The notes below the pieces were generated by a model. It searched no databases. It was not told the origin of the DNA and saw only the letters and a program-made list of their open reading frames with translations. From a virus, in the IMG/VR virus record IMGVR_UViG_3300013130_000030, positions 1-28,423 of that record: a DNA stretch of 28,423 bases; one strand, given 5' to 3'. The number at the start of each line of letters is the position of its first letter. Positions within the stretch are counted from its first letter, which is position 1. Of the stretch, positions 6,405-13,790 are shown in pieces. Position numbers and translations under genes: made by a program.

Positions 6405-7109
6405 TTATATAAAATTTATTTTATTTGTTACAGGGTCCCACTCAAAACTTACAGGTTTGTTTTTGTAGATGTAGTTCCCATCCAATACAGAAGCATTGAT
6501 ATAATGAGTGTTACCATCAAAAACGTAGCCTCTTGACTCATGAATGTGTCCGCACACTACTATTTTTGGTTTAATTTCCTCAATTTTTTTCATTAATTCC
6601 TCACAACCAACATTAACAGAATCAAAAGGAACAAAATCCAATTTACCGTATGGTGGACCATGAACAATCAAGATATCAGTATTGTTTGGGATCAAATCCC
6701 ATTTTTCTTTTAAAGCTTCTCCGCGAGGAACATTAAAAGCCCAATTATGGAATTCAGGTTGCCATGGGGTGCCCCAAACTTTAACCATATCAACATATTC
6801 CATTTCACCCTCACCCAAAACAACCAAATCGTCTTGGAGATATTCAATGGTTTTGTAACCTGTTAAGATACCTTTATATTCTTCAGGGAAATCTTGAAAT
6901 CCGAAATCATGATTACCTGCAATAAAAAGTTTGTGGTCATATGAATCAATACCATCATACCACTTGAAGAAACTTTCAAGTTCTTTTTTATACCCTCGTC
7001 CTGTGGAATCTCCAGCATGGATCAAAATATCCCCACCAGGAAGAAACCCATCTAACTGCTTATGCTTGTTATGGGTATCACTAATACAAGTTATTTTCCA
7101 CTTTTTCAT
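6405..7109 (-). CDS. Calcineurin-like metallophosphoesterase, MPPED/UPF0046-like
   Basis: A 234-aa protein with the full set of metal ligands: S-D-T-H (D11, H13), H-A-G-D (D34), G-N-H-D (N66, H67), V-H-G-P-P (H150) and C-G-H-I-H (H188, H190). The VHGPP and short GNHDF context resembles the MPPED1/2 group, which act as phosphodiesterases on cyclic or small phosphoesters. A TATATTTG box ends 4 nt before the ATG. The next gene, cREC, begins 1 nt after the stop. Its place between another phosphoesterase and cREC suggests removal of 2',3'-cyclic or 3'-phosphate RNA ends; that substrate is inferred. Confidence 0.85.
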   Translation of the reverse strand: MKKWKITCISDTHNKHKQLDGFLPGGDILIHAGDSTGRGYKKELESFFKWYDGIDSYDHKLFIAGNHDFGFQDFPEEYKGILTGYKTIEYLQDDLVVLGEGEMEYVDMVKVWGTPWQPEFHNWAFNVPRGEALKEKWDLIPNNTDILIVHGPPYGKLDFVPFDSVNVGCEELMKKIEEIKPKIVVCGHIHESRGYVFDGNTHYINASVLDGNYIYKNKPVSFEWDPVTNKINFI

Positions 7110-7113
7110 AATA

Positions 7114-7121
7114 CAAATATA
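7114..7121 (-). promoter_or_regulatory. TATATTTG box 4 nt before ATG
   Basis: A -7 box placed exactly 4 nt before the metallophosphoesterase start at 7109. It lies in the gap after the stop codon of the upstream phosphoesterase. Confidence 0.6.
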
Positions 7122-7127
7122 ATAAAA

Positions 7128-7781
7128 TTATCCAACAATGCCAACTAAATCATCCATATGATGGTCATCAGGCATATCTGAAAAAATTGACCTTTTGTTC
7201 ATTATTTTAACTATCTCCTCAATACTGTATGGGTCCATCCCATTTCCGTCTACACCAACATCCATTTTTTTTCCATTACCAAATTTACGTTCTTCAGGTA
7301 AATGAACATGTCCATGAAGATGAATAACACCTTTGTTCATTCCATGCCAACTTTGAAGTGGGTAGTGACACATAACAAAATCTACACCATCTATTTTAAC
7401 CTCCAAATAATGTTGGACACTAAGAAATCTAGATTGGATGTCTCCCCTGTTGTTTTCAATGTGGTGGTCATGGTTCCCAAGAATTAAATGAATGTTTTTA
7501 CAAACCAACCTATCTAAAAAAATACCAATATTTTCAAAACCACCAAAAGAAACATCACCCAACATAATTAAAGTGTCGTCTTGACCGACATGATGGTTAA
7601 TTCCTTCAACCAATCTTTCGTTCATTTGTTCTATGGTTTGGAAATCCCTTGTTGAATCAATCGGTATTTCACCATCTCGTGTTCTCCAATTTGTTACGCC
7701 ACGACAAATATTTTTATGCCCATAATGAGTATCAGAGGTTATATAAACCCTACCAGTTGTTAATATTTTTTTAAAACTCAT
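7128..7781 (-). CDS. Calcineurin-like metallophosphoesterase
   Basis: A 217-aa protein with S-D-T-H-Y-G-H (D17, H19), L-G-D-V-S-F-G-G (D76), G-N-H-D-H-H (N103, H104), C-H-Y-P-L-Q-S-W-H and a late H-L-H-G-H-V-H. This is the pattern of small phage and bacterial phosphoesterases that hydrolyse nucleotides or nucleic-acid ends. The C-terminal 25 residues are His- and Asp-rich. Its ATG overlaps the stop of the upstream kinase gene by 4 bp, so kinase and phosphatase are translationally coupled. That pairing recalls the two activities of T4 polynucleotide kinase-phosphatase, here split over two proteins. The substrate is inferred. Confidence 0.85.
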   Translation of the reverse strand: MSFKKILTTGRVYITSDTHYGHKNICRGVTNWRTRDGEIPIDSTRDFQTIEQMNERLVEGINHHVGQDDTLIMLGDVSFGGFENIGIFLDRLVCKNIHLILGNHDHHIENNRGDIQSRFLSVQHYLEVKIDGVDFVMCHYPLQSWHGMNKGVIHLHGHVHLPEERKFGNGKKMDVGVDGNGMDPYSIEEIVKIMNKRSIFSDMPDDHHMDDLVGIVG

Positions 7782-8167
7782 AATTTAAATTCAAAACGAT
7801 TACGCATTTGTTCTAATTTATCTTCAGGAACATTATGTTGATTAGTTCCGCCATGACGATTCTCAACTATAATAGTAAATACATCATAACCAAATTCTTT
7901 TGCCATCATCATATATGGTTCCATCTCCCACTCTTGGGTAAAAGTGTTTGATACAACGATTTTGGGGTATTCTAAAATCATGTCACTTCTAACCATTCCT
8001 TGACACCAATTATGAGCTTCTTTAATTTTACTACCATCAAAAGTATAATTACCTTCTCCATCAATGAAGTACATATCTGCTTCATAATGTTGCCCACCCA
8101 ATGTTTTTGCGAATGTTGATTTTCCTGACCCACAAATTCCTCTACATATCACTAATACTTTTTCCAT
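7778..8167 (-). CDS. P-loop kinase, AAA_33/NEDD4BP2-like
   Basis: A 129-aa protein with Walker A G-I-C-G-S-G-K-S-T (10-18), a Y-E-A-D-M-Y-F segment, A-H-N-W-C after residue 50, and V-V-S-N-T-F-T-x-E-W-E in the middle. This pattern is typical of small P-loop kinases related to NEDD4-binding protein 2 and to polynucleotide 5'-kinases. It probably phosphorylates a nucleotide or RNA 5'-OH. It overlaps the downstream phosphoesterase by 4 bp. A TATATTTA box lies 4 nt before the ATG, and a terminator (8199-8224) separates it from the tRNA unit upstream. Confidence 0.8.
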   Translation of the reverse strand: MEKVLVICRGICGSGKSTFAKTLGGQHYEADMYFIDGEGNYTFDGSKIKEAHNWCQGMVRSDMILEYPKIVVSNTFTQEWEMEPYMMMAKEFGYDVFTIIVENRHGGTNQHNVPEDKLEQMRNRFEFKL

Positions 8168-8171
8168 ATGG

Positions 8172-8179
8172 TAAATATA
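8172..8179 (-). promoter_or_regulatory. TATATTTA box 4 nt before ATG
   Basis: A near-consensus -7 box, again 4 nt before a start codon (8167), driving the kinase and phosphoesterase pair. Confidence 0.5.
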
Positions 8180-8198
8180 ATAATTTTTTTTTAAAATA

Positions 8199-8224
8199 AA
8201 AAAACCTTAACGTAAATGTTAAGG
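8199..8224 (-). terminator. Terminator of the first tRNA unit
   Basis: On the minus strand CCTTAAC and GTTAAGG form a stem followed by seven T. It follows the structured RNA at 8225-8372. Confidence 0.75.
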
Positions 8225-8372
8225 CTTAAAATCACTTGGGGAGGGGTATTTAACCCCTCACGATTCATATTCGTACTTATTACTATTGAGCTCACATAAT
8301 AAGTCTTATTTGGACAAATCAACCTATCCGTCAACAGGTCGCATATACCTTTCGCCACCCAAGCAATATAAA
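8225..8372 (-). ncRNA. Structured RNA of unknown class
   Basis: About 140 nt closed by CTTGGG/CCCAAG. Inside are hairpins ACCTGTTgacggATAGGT, ACTTATTA/TAATAAGT (8 bp) and GAGGGGttaaataCCCCTC. It lies between tRNA-Leu(TAG) and a terminator, in tRNA orientation, and has no ORF. An 11-bp hairpin AAATTTAACAC/GTGTTAAATTT lies between it and the tRNA. I cannot assign it to a known family. Confidence 0.5.
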
Positions 8373-8432
8373 TTTAACACTAATTTTTTAAATAATAAAG
8401 TTTTTGTGTTAAATTTTTAAAAAAATGTTATA

Positions 8433-8516
8433 TACGTCAGGAGAGATTTGAACTCTCATATCTTTGAGATATTGCTTTCTAAGAGTAACGCGTCTACCTA
8501 ATTCCGCCACTGACGT
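8433..8516 (-). tRNA. tRNA-Leu(TAG)
   Basis: The acceptor ACGTCAG/CTGACGT pairs fully. It has a Leu-type D arm (GCGGAATTAGGTAGACGC), anticodon loop CTTAGAA (TAG), a long variable arm and T arm GAGAG-TTCAAAT-CTCTC. The anticodon stem has one A-C mismatch. CCA is not encoded. Confidence 0.9.
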
Positions 8517-8523
8517 ATGATTG

Positions 8524-8597
8524 AGCGGGTGGTGGGTCTCAAACCCACAACTCCCAGCTTGGAAGGCTAGTACTCTAATCAATTGAGCTACACCCGC
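8524..8597 (-). tRNA. tRNA-Gly(TCC)
   Basis: The acceptor GCGGGTG/CACCCGC pairs fully, the anticodon loop is CTTCCAA (TCC) and the T arm is GTGGG-TTTGAGA-CCCAC. It lies 7 nt upstream of tRNA-Leu(TAG) in the same transcript. CCA is not encoded. Confidence 0.93.
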
Positions 8598-8641
8598 AAA
8601 TGTGGGAACCGCACCCCACTCTGAACTTGTACTTCGTTCTA

Positions 8642-8761
8642 TTAAGCGTTTTTTCTTTTAAGAATAAATTTTTTTATTCTTTTAATCAAGGTACTTTCTT
8701 TTCTTTTCCCTCTAAAAATTTCTCTATGTGATTCTAATTTACCTGTTAACACTTCTTTCAT
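8642..8761 (-). CDS. Small basic ORF inside the tRNA unit
   Basis: A 39-aa open frame starting MKEVLTGKLESHREIFRGKR and ending KKFILKRKNA, rich in Lys and Arg. It follows an A-rich leader (AAAAAAGAAATTT) and lies between a terminator and tRNA-Gly. Small ORFs inside phage tRNA clusters are common. The coherent start and strongly basic composition favour a real peptide, but it is not recognised and could be chance. A tRNA T-arm-like fragment (GGGTTCGAAGTTC, near 8806-8818) lies just upstream. Confidence 0.45.
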   Translation of the reverse strand: MKEVLTGKLESHREIFRGKRKESTLIKRIKKFILKRKNA

Positions 8762-8828
8762 AAATTTCTTTTTTATTTTATTGTTATTCGTTGTGGATAC
8801 ATTTGAACTTCGAACCCAAGACTCCTAA

Positions 8829-8841
8829 TATGTCAAATAAC
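8829..8841 (-). promoter_or_regulatory. boxA-like element, variant
   Basis: GTTATTTGACATA is a variant of the GTTCTTTGACATATTG element seen before other RNA units. It lies between the attenuator-like terminator and the tRNAs. Confidence 0.35.
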
Positions 8842-8847
8842 TATATA

Positions 8848-8882
8848 AAAAAACCCTGAATCTTTTGGACCCAGGGTTTTTC
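8848..8882 (-). terminator. Attenuator-like terminator after the 31-aa ORF
   Basis: On the minus strand AAAACCCTG and CAGGGTTTTTTT form a stem around a loop containing CCAAAAGAT. The same loop word occurs in the terminator at 23434. It lies between a strong promoter with a tiny ORF and the downstream tRNAs. Confidence 0.75.
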
Positions 8883-8909
8883 TACATATAGAGAACAAAT
8901 TCAAATGAA

Positions 8910-9005
8910 TCAACTTATATATGACGACCCAGGTCCTGAATGAAGCGAATCCACCCCTTTCACCGTCTTAACGACCCCTTGTTTGTATGTCATTGTTGTT
9001 TTCAT
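8910..9005 (-). CDS. Tiny leader ORF, 31 aa
   Basis: A 31-aa frame starting MKTTMTYKQGVVKTVKG and ending SGPGSSYIS. It is the only ORF between a strong TTGACA/TATATTTG promoter and a terminator, in a transcript of about 190 nt. The same layout is found at 23434-23648 with a different 33-aa ORF. It may be a leader peptide that senses translation upstream of the tRNA genes, or simply a small phage protein. Confidence 0.5.
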   Translation of the reverse strand: MKTTMTYKQGVVKTVKGVDSLHSGPGSSYIS

Positions 9006-9046
9006 TGAATTTATTGTTTTTTTGTTTGTATTAATTAAATATGATA

Positions 9047-9076
9047 CAAATATAGTAAAAGTTATTTAAATGTCAA
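9047..9076 (-). promoter_or_regulatory. Strong promoter of the first tRNA unit
   Basis: TTGACA (9076-9071), a 16-bp spacer and TATATTTG (9054-9047). The downstream leader closely resembles the one after the 23620 promoter (ATATTTAATT shared). Confidence 0.75.
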
Positions 9077-9084
9077 ATATTTTT

Positions 9085-9762
9085 TTAATCTTTTTTTTCA
9101 GTTGCGTATTTTATACCCATAATTGTACCTACTATTGAAAAGGCATTTGTTAAAAGTATTCCAAATATGTTAGACCAAGCAGCACTTATAACTTGTGTGT
9201 CTTTACCCATAATCATTGTAAACACATAAACACCAGTTGTGATAAATCCAACACCAACTATAATATATAACGCTACTCTTACTATTATTGATATTAATTC
9301 GTTTTGTGTCTTTTTCTGTAATAAGTCTAAATCATTTTCAGCATTTTGTTTTGCTGTTTCAGCACTTATCCTTGCTTGTTCTGATTTAACCATTTCATTT
9401 TTTAACTCTTCAGTTAATCTAAGATTATCTTGTTTCCATTCATTTAATTCCCTGTTTTGAACTTCGAAAGTTAATCTAGACTCTTCAACTTCTCTTAGTG
9501 TCTCTTGGAGTTCCGTCATAATTCTTTCATTCTCTCTGTTAGCCACAACCAAATCATCGTTTTGTTTTTGTATCTTTTTGGTCATTTCAAGACGTTTCTT
9601 CCTCTTTTCAGAATCTTTTTCTTCACAAGTTTTTAAATAAATTCTAAATTCCTCATCATCTTCACCATCAATAAGTTTAGTGATATTTCCTTCTAGACCT
9701 ATACCTTTTTTATTGTATAAATCCATTAAAGTTTTTTTGGTATTTGAATCTATTTTAATCAT
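9085..9762 (-). CDS. Coiled-coil protein with two C-terminal membrane segments
   Basis: A 225-aa protein. Residues 45-155 form a long, highly charged coiled coil. Two hydrophobic segments follow at about 158-184 and 196-217, leaving a short basic tail. The N-terminal 40 residues are small and charged. No enzyme motif is visible. The start overlaps the response-regulator stop by 4 bp, so it is the last gene of a signalling cassette and a plausible output or partner of it. It could be a membrane effector, scaffold or anchor. It has no promoter of its own. Confidence 0.7.
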   Translation of the reverse strand: MIKIDSNTKKTLMDLYNKKGIGLEGNITKLIDGEDDEEFRIYLKTCEEKDSEKRKKRLEMTKKIQKQNDDLVVANRENERIMTELQETLREVEESRLTFEVQNRELNEWKQDNLRLTEELKNEMVKSEQARISAETAKQNAENDLDLLQKKTQNELISIIVRVALYIIVGVGFITTGVYVFTMIMGKDTQVISAAWSNIFGILLTNAFSIVGTIMGIKYATEKKD

Positions 9763-10196
9763 CTATAGACTTTAAATGGAGCTGTCCTATTTTTATAACC
9801 TTCATAATCCTTTCTAAATTCCTCCAACCTAGGTTCAATGTCATCAGATTTAATAATCCAAAATTGAACTCCCGCTTGTACTGCCTTTGCTTGTTCTTCT
9901 GATTCATTTGAAGAAGAAATAATTCCTATTACGACATGATTACCATATTGGAAATTTATTCTTCTAATAAGTTCTATTCCATCAAATGAACTACCAATGA
10001 TATTTAAATCAACAAAGACACACTCAGGTTTATCTTGAGTATCATTATTCTCAAACCATTTTTTAAACATTTTTTCTGCCTCATCAGCACTGTTTATAGA
10101 ATTTAAGGATAAACTAATATCCAATAAAGAACAAGAATCTTCGAACACCAAGTGAAACAAATCTTCATCATCCACCAATAAAATAGAATCAATCAT
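9759..10196 (-). CDS. Single-domain response regulator (CheY-like)
   Basis: A 145-aa receiver domain. It has acidic residues D9, D10 and E11, phospho-acceptor D63 in V-F-V-D-L-N-I, the S94-S95 switch position in G-I-I-S-S-S-N, and K116 in F-W-I-I-K-S. There is no DNA-binding output domain, so it should act by protein contact. It lies 8 nt downstream of the sensor kinase and overlaps the coiled-coil membrane gene by 4 bp. The natural reading is a phosphorelay from the kinase to this receiver and on to the membrane protein or a host target. Confidence 0.88.
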   Translation of the reverse strand: MIDSILLVDDEDLFHLVFEDSCSLLDISLSLNSINSADEAEKMFKKWFENNDTQDKPECVFVDLNIIGSSFDGIELIRRINFQYGNHVVIGIISSSNESEEQAKAVQAGVQFWIIKSDDIEPRLEEFRKDYEGYKNRTAPFKVYR

Positions 10197-10204
10197 TTTA
10201 ATTT

Positions 10205-11965
10205 TTATTTATTAACATTTATTTTAATTTTGGTTCCAACTTTGTTTTTTTCACATGTTATACTGAAACCATGTTCTTTTAATATAGCTATACATATGTT
10301 TAAACCTAAACCAGAACCAGATTCTTTTTGATCTTCTTTTCTAATATAAGGTTGTGATAACTTATCAAAGTCTTTTTGTGACATTCCCCTACCATTGTCT
10401 TGTATGATAATATTTTCATTTTCTGTATATATTTTTACAAATTTAGTTTCACTATCGTTGTATTTTAAACCGTTTCTGATTAGATTATCTATCGCTGTAC
10501 AAAAAAGTGATTCATTAACTTCTAATGTTGGTAGTTCTTCTAATATTACTTGTGATTTATAAGATGTACTAGAAAGATAACTATCTAAAATATCTTTTAT
10601 GTTACAAGATGTTTTATCTAAAACAGCATCTTTTTTAACTAAATTGGTAAATTCGTAAACACCTTTATATACTTTTTGGGAATGTTTTAACCCTTCTTTT
10701 AACATTTTAAGTGGAGCTTCTATTTTTAATCTTTGAATATCCTCATCTGTTAACCTTCTTTCTAAAGAACTTAAACCTCTTGGGATATATGTGTTTATAC
10801 CTGAATGCATATCATGTCTTAATATTTTTGCCGCATGTTCTAGGTATGTATTTTTTTTATCTATCTCCTTTGAAGATTTAATCAATTCTGTCACATCATA
10901 TCTTATTGACATAAAACCAATTAAATTACCATTAATATCAAATTCTGCTTTTATATAAGAATCAACCCAATATAATTCACCAGTTTTATTCTTATTTGTT
11001 ACAACATCATTCCATATTTTTTTATCCTGAACGACTGTTTTATACATATTTAACCAGTATTTTTTAGGGTGTACACCAGAATTAACTATATTATGGTCTT
11101 TACCTAAAACTTCTTTAATTGACCATCCCGAAACATCTTCAAATTTTTTGTTAACATAAGTTATTTTCCCATTTTTATCGGTTTTACTTACAAGAACAGA
11201 ATAATCAATGAAACTTTCCATATCTTTAATATTTTTACTAAACACAGTAGATATTTTAACAGAATGTGCGAATGAGTAAAGTGAAGATAATATTTGTGTA
11301 AAATTAACCTCAAGGTCAACCCATCTTCTACTTGTTAAATTTTCAATACAAATAACACCAATCATTTCACCAGCATAAGTAATTGGTACATCTAACATGG
11401 ATTTAATACCTAAAGGTCTTAAATAAACTTCCTTAAAACAAGATGTTGCTTCATGTGTTTCGGCGTTATGTGCTATAATAATCGGGTTGTTTATTAATGA
11501 AATAAAATAAGGTTCAAAATCTTTTTTAAATAACTCTATATCTTGGTACCATTTATTTTCACTTTTAACATAAAGTTGTTGGCAAACAATAGAAGTCTTA
11601 TCTTCATTATATAACCATATTGAACATCTGTCGGCATTTATTGTATCTGAAACTTCTTTAGTTAAAACTTTTGCTCCCTCAATTATGTTACCTTCATAAA
11701 AAAGTTGATTATGTGATTGTGATATTAAAGCTTCATTTAATTTTTGTACATAATCATTTTGTTTTCTGTCTTTATAAGTTTCTTTTATGTATTCAAAAAT
11801 AAAAACAGAAATAAATGGTATAAAAGCTAAGAATAAAGCGTAACCATAATAACCTATCATCCCAATATAATTAATGAAATGGGAAACTACTACAGAAGGT
11901 GTCATTAAAAATGAACACACTAAAACTATAGAGGTCAATAAAGATATTTTTAATTTAAGAGACAT
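10205..11965 (-). CDS. Membrane sensor histidine kinase (GAF-PAS-HK)
   Basis: A 586-aa protein. Two membrane segments (about 7-28 and 39-60) are joined by a short loop, so there is no large external sensor. A GAF domain spans about 90-240 and a PAS domain about 255-360 (D-x-x-G-x-I-x-Y-V-N-K-K-F, then I-R-Y-D-V-T-E). The phospho-acceptor region has L-R-H-D-M-H-S-G-I-N with H384. The ATPase domain has N box D-N-L-I-R-N (493-498), G1 D-N-G-R-G-M (523-528) and G2 G-S-G-L-G-L-N (550-556). All catalytic motifs look intact. A GATATTTATC motif ends 5 nt before the ATG. Complete two-component pairs are rare in phages. Confidence 0.9.
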   Translation of the reverse strand: MSLKLKISLLTSIVLVCSFLMTPSVVVSHFINYIGMIGYYGYALFLAFIPFISVFIFEYIKETYKDRKQNDYVQKLNEALISQSHNQLFYEGNIIEGAKVLTKEVSDTINADRCSIWLYNEDKTSIVCQQLYVKSENKWYQDIELFKKDFEPYFISLINNPIIIAHNAETHEATSCFKEVYLRPLGIKSMLDVPITYAGEMIGVICIENLTSRRWVDLEVNFTQILSSLYSFAHSVKISTVFSKNIKDMESFIDYSVLVSKTDKNGKITYVNKKFEDVSGWSIKEVLGKDHNIVNSGVHPKKYWLNMYKTVVQDKKIWNDVVTNKNKTGELYWVDSYIKAEFDINGNLIGFMSIRYDVTELIKSSKEIDKKNTYLEHAAKILRHDMHSGINTYIPRGLSSLERRLTDEDIQRLKIEAPLKMLKEGLKHSQKVYKGVYEFTNLVKKDAVLDKTSCNIKDILDSYLSSTSYKSQVILEELPTLEVNESLFCTAIDNLIRNGLKYNDSETKFVKIYTENENIIIQDNGRGMSQKDFDKLSQPYIRKEDQKESGSGLGLNICIAILKEHGFSITCEKNKVGTKIKINVNK

Positions 11966-11970
11966 TTAAT

Positions 11971-11980
11971 GATAAATATC
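11971..11980 (-). promoter_or_regulatory. GATATTTATC start-proximal motif
   Basis: The motif ends 5 nt before the sensor-kinase ATG and probably starts the kinase, regulator and membrane-protein transcript. Confidence 0.5.
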
Positions 11981-12003
11981 TTTATTATCATTAAAATGTT
12001 AAT

Positions 12004-12744
12004 TTATTTTAATGACCTACGATAACCATCATTTAAATCTTTTATGGCAAATTTAACACTTAAGACACCAAAAAATAACATTAGTATCATTATTGTAATA
12101 TAAGATTCACCAGAAGTATCTATGTTGTAATTCCATAAACCATGATAAGTAACAGAAGTTAAATAACCTATTAAAGTATATACAAATAATTTAAAGAATC
12201 TATACTTATGGGTTAAAATACCAAACACCGACCTATCACTAAACTTGGAACAATCTATTTCACTTAAAGCTATCCAATAACCAAATAGTAACCCAAATAA
12301 CATATGTGCTAAAGTAGATGTTAAAAACCTTACTATTATTACCTTACCCCCAAAAACGTGTAAGTACTGGACATTCTCAATCATAGCAAACCCCAAACCT
12401 ACCATACCAAAATAAAACATTATCCCAATGGGGTGTTCCTTTTTATGTTTTATCTTAATAGTAAAAAAGGTTATTAATATAAAGGATATAAATTTAACCA
12501 ATTCTTCTCTAGGAGCAACAACCAAAAAATCATCATAAAAAGGATTTAAACCTTCAGTATTCCAATTAGTGTATATGAAAATTAGTGTTAAAAAAAGAAC
12601 TGATAAAAAGCCACCAATAAGATATTCAAAACTTCTACGAAGGTTTATCGAACCATATGGTGAAGTTAAATGGATTAATAATAAATAAAAAAGGGAAGGT
12701 ATAGACGCTAAGCCTAAGTACAATAATGTTTGAGTTGGAACCAT
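12004..12744 (-). CDS. PrsW-like intramembrane protease
   Basis: A 246-aa protein with about eight hydrophobic segments. It carries the PrsW-type motifs R-E-E-L-V-K (E80, E81, K84), G-L-G-F-A-M-I-E-N-V-Q-Y (E123, N124), L-A-H-M-L-F-G (H147) and T-Y-H-G-L-W-N (H201). PrsW proteins are membrane-embedded metal-dependent proteases that cleave anti-sigma factors or other membrane proteins. Here the gene lies 38 nt upstream of the sensor kinase, so its substrate may be a host or phage membrane signalling protein. A TATAATTG box ends 4 nt before the ATG. The substrate is unknown. Confidence 0.8.
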   Translation of the reverse strand: MVPTQTLLYLGLASIPSLFYLLLIHLTSPYGSINLRRSFEYLIGGFLSVLFLTLIFIYTNWNTEGLNPFYDDFLVVAPREELVKFISFILITFFTIKIKHKKEHPIGIMFYFGMVGLGFAMIENVQYLHVFGGKVIIVRFLTSTLAHMLFGLLFGYWIALSEIDCSKFSDRSVFGILTHKYRFFKLFVYTLIGYLTSVTYHGLWNYNIDTSGESYITIMILMLFFGVLSVKFAIKDLNDGYRRSLK

Positions 12745-12761
12745 ATTTCAATTATACTAAA

Positions 12762-13199
12762 TTAAAATTGAAGAGTAAAATTATCCATTTGTAAAACCAT
12801 CTCAAAAGGTTCAAGAGGTTCCGATGAAAAGTATGTGGGTCTACACCCAAATAAAAACCATTGATCAAGTATCACACCGAGCGGGTCTATTCTCTGTAAG
12901 GTTGCATTAATTTTATTATTACCTACTGAGTCAAACCATTCGATTAAATTTCTAACATCTGAATCACCAATTATATCTCTGATAATAACTCTTATTGGGT
13001 TAATACTTACTGGTTCAAGTAAGAAATTAGGGACCACATTTCTTCTTCTTATTGAAGGTAATTCTGATGATACTATATACCTTCCTTTTGGTCCTAAATC
13101 TAAAAGATAACGTATTGGTGGTACATTATGGATTAAATTAATTGATGGTGTTTTTGGTGAAAATCCGTTGAACTTTTTAATAATTAACTTTGGTTTCAT
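12762..13199 (-). CDS. Tail-tube-like structural protein (T4 gp19-like candidate)
   Basis: A 145-aa protein. The C-terminal half reads I-D-P-L-G-V-I-L-D-Q-W-F-L-F-G-C-x-P, followed by an acidic E-P-F-E-M-V-L-Q-M-D strand. That 'DPxGxxxxxWxLxG' order is typical of phage tail-tube proteins of the gp19 type. The N-terminal part has V-R-N-L-I-E-W-F, which also fits the fold. T4 gp19 is 163 aa, so the length is similar. It could instead be a neck or baseplate tube paralogue. It precedes the PrsW-like gene by 17 nt. An AATATTTATT motif lies about 30 nt before the ATG. Confidence 0.5.
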   Translation of the reverse strand: MKPKLIIKKFNGFSPKTPSINLIHNVPPIRYLLDLGPKGRYIVSSELPSIRRRNVVPNFLLEPVSINPIRVIIRDIIGDSDVRNLIEWFDSVGNNKINATLQRIDPLGVILDQWFLFGCRPTYFSSEPLEPFEMVLQMDNFTLQF

Positions 13200-13248
13200 T
13201 TATTTAAAATAGTGGTATTTTATTTTAAAATAAATATTAAAACCAAAT

Positions 13249-13275
13249 AAAAACCCCAACTCAGGTCGGGGTTTC
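13249..13275 (-). terminator. Terminator of the UVR-motif gene
   Basis: On the minus strand AAACCCC and GGGGTTT with inner AC/GT pairs form a hairpin followed by a T run. It lies just after the stop codon at 13281. Confidence 0.7.
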
Positions 13276-13280
13276 AATTC

Positions 13281-13790
13281 TTATTTCTTATCTTCATTTA
13301 AAGATTTAATCAAATCTCTAATTTTAGCAGCATCCTCATATTTTTCTTCCCTTATGGCTTTATTAAGTTTCATTTCCAAAAGTTTAACAGTATCAATATC
13401 AGACTGTTTATTTCTATTGTTATAATCCGAACCATTAAAATATCTTTTAAAGGGGTTATAACTGGTTGACCCATCAGGGGAAGTCCAACTTTTATTTTCC
13501 CAAGGACCAAGTTCATCATCACCTTTTTCAATATTCATATCATCCATTGATGTATCAAAAAATCCTGGAAATATAGTAAAGAAATCATCATGGTCCATCC
13601 TTATTCTGTTATGATCTAAATCACCAAAAAATCTATCACTTCTAGATTGGCCTGAAAACCCATCTCTAGAACCATCACCATAAAAAGCTCTTAAAAACCT
13701 CTCAATTTCCTTTTGTCTCTCATTAAGAATTTTGGTGAACATCCTTCTAAACTCTTCGTCACTCATGTCATTAAATCCAAATTTATCCAT
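13281..13790 (-). CDS. UVR-motif protein
   Basis: A 169-aa acidic protein. The C-terminus (about 138-168) has L-x-x-K-L-N-K-A-I-R-E-E-K-Y-E-D-A-A-K-I-R-D, a clear UVR motif as in UvrB, UvrC and McsA, where it mediates protein contact. The first 130 residues are low-complexity, rich in D, F, G and R, with D-D-F-F-T-I-F-P-G-F-F segments. The phage protein may borrow the UVR contact surface to engage host UvrA/UvrC-like or McsB-like partners; this is inference. An ATATTTATATAA motif lies about 14 nt upstream. Confidence 0.7.
   Translation of the reverse strand: MDKFGFNDMSDEEFRRMFTKILNERQKEIERFLRAFYGDGSRDGFSGQSRSDRFFGDLDHNRIRMDHDDFFTIFPGFFDTSMDDMNIEKGDDELGPWENKSWTSPDGSTSYNPFKRYFNGSDYNNRNKQSDIDTVKLLEMKLNKAIREEKYEDAAKIRDLIKSLNEDKK

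Noticed and set aside
8330-8345. An 11-base word (GTCAACAGGTC) shared with 19575-19585
   Set aside because: Many 11-mers are expected to repeat by chance in a window of this size, and the surrounding structures differ.
8600-8640. Possible tRNA next to tRNA-Gly (GTGGG...CCCAC hairpin)
   Set aside because: The 8-nt loop lacks the TTCRANN pattern and no acceptor stem can be formed.
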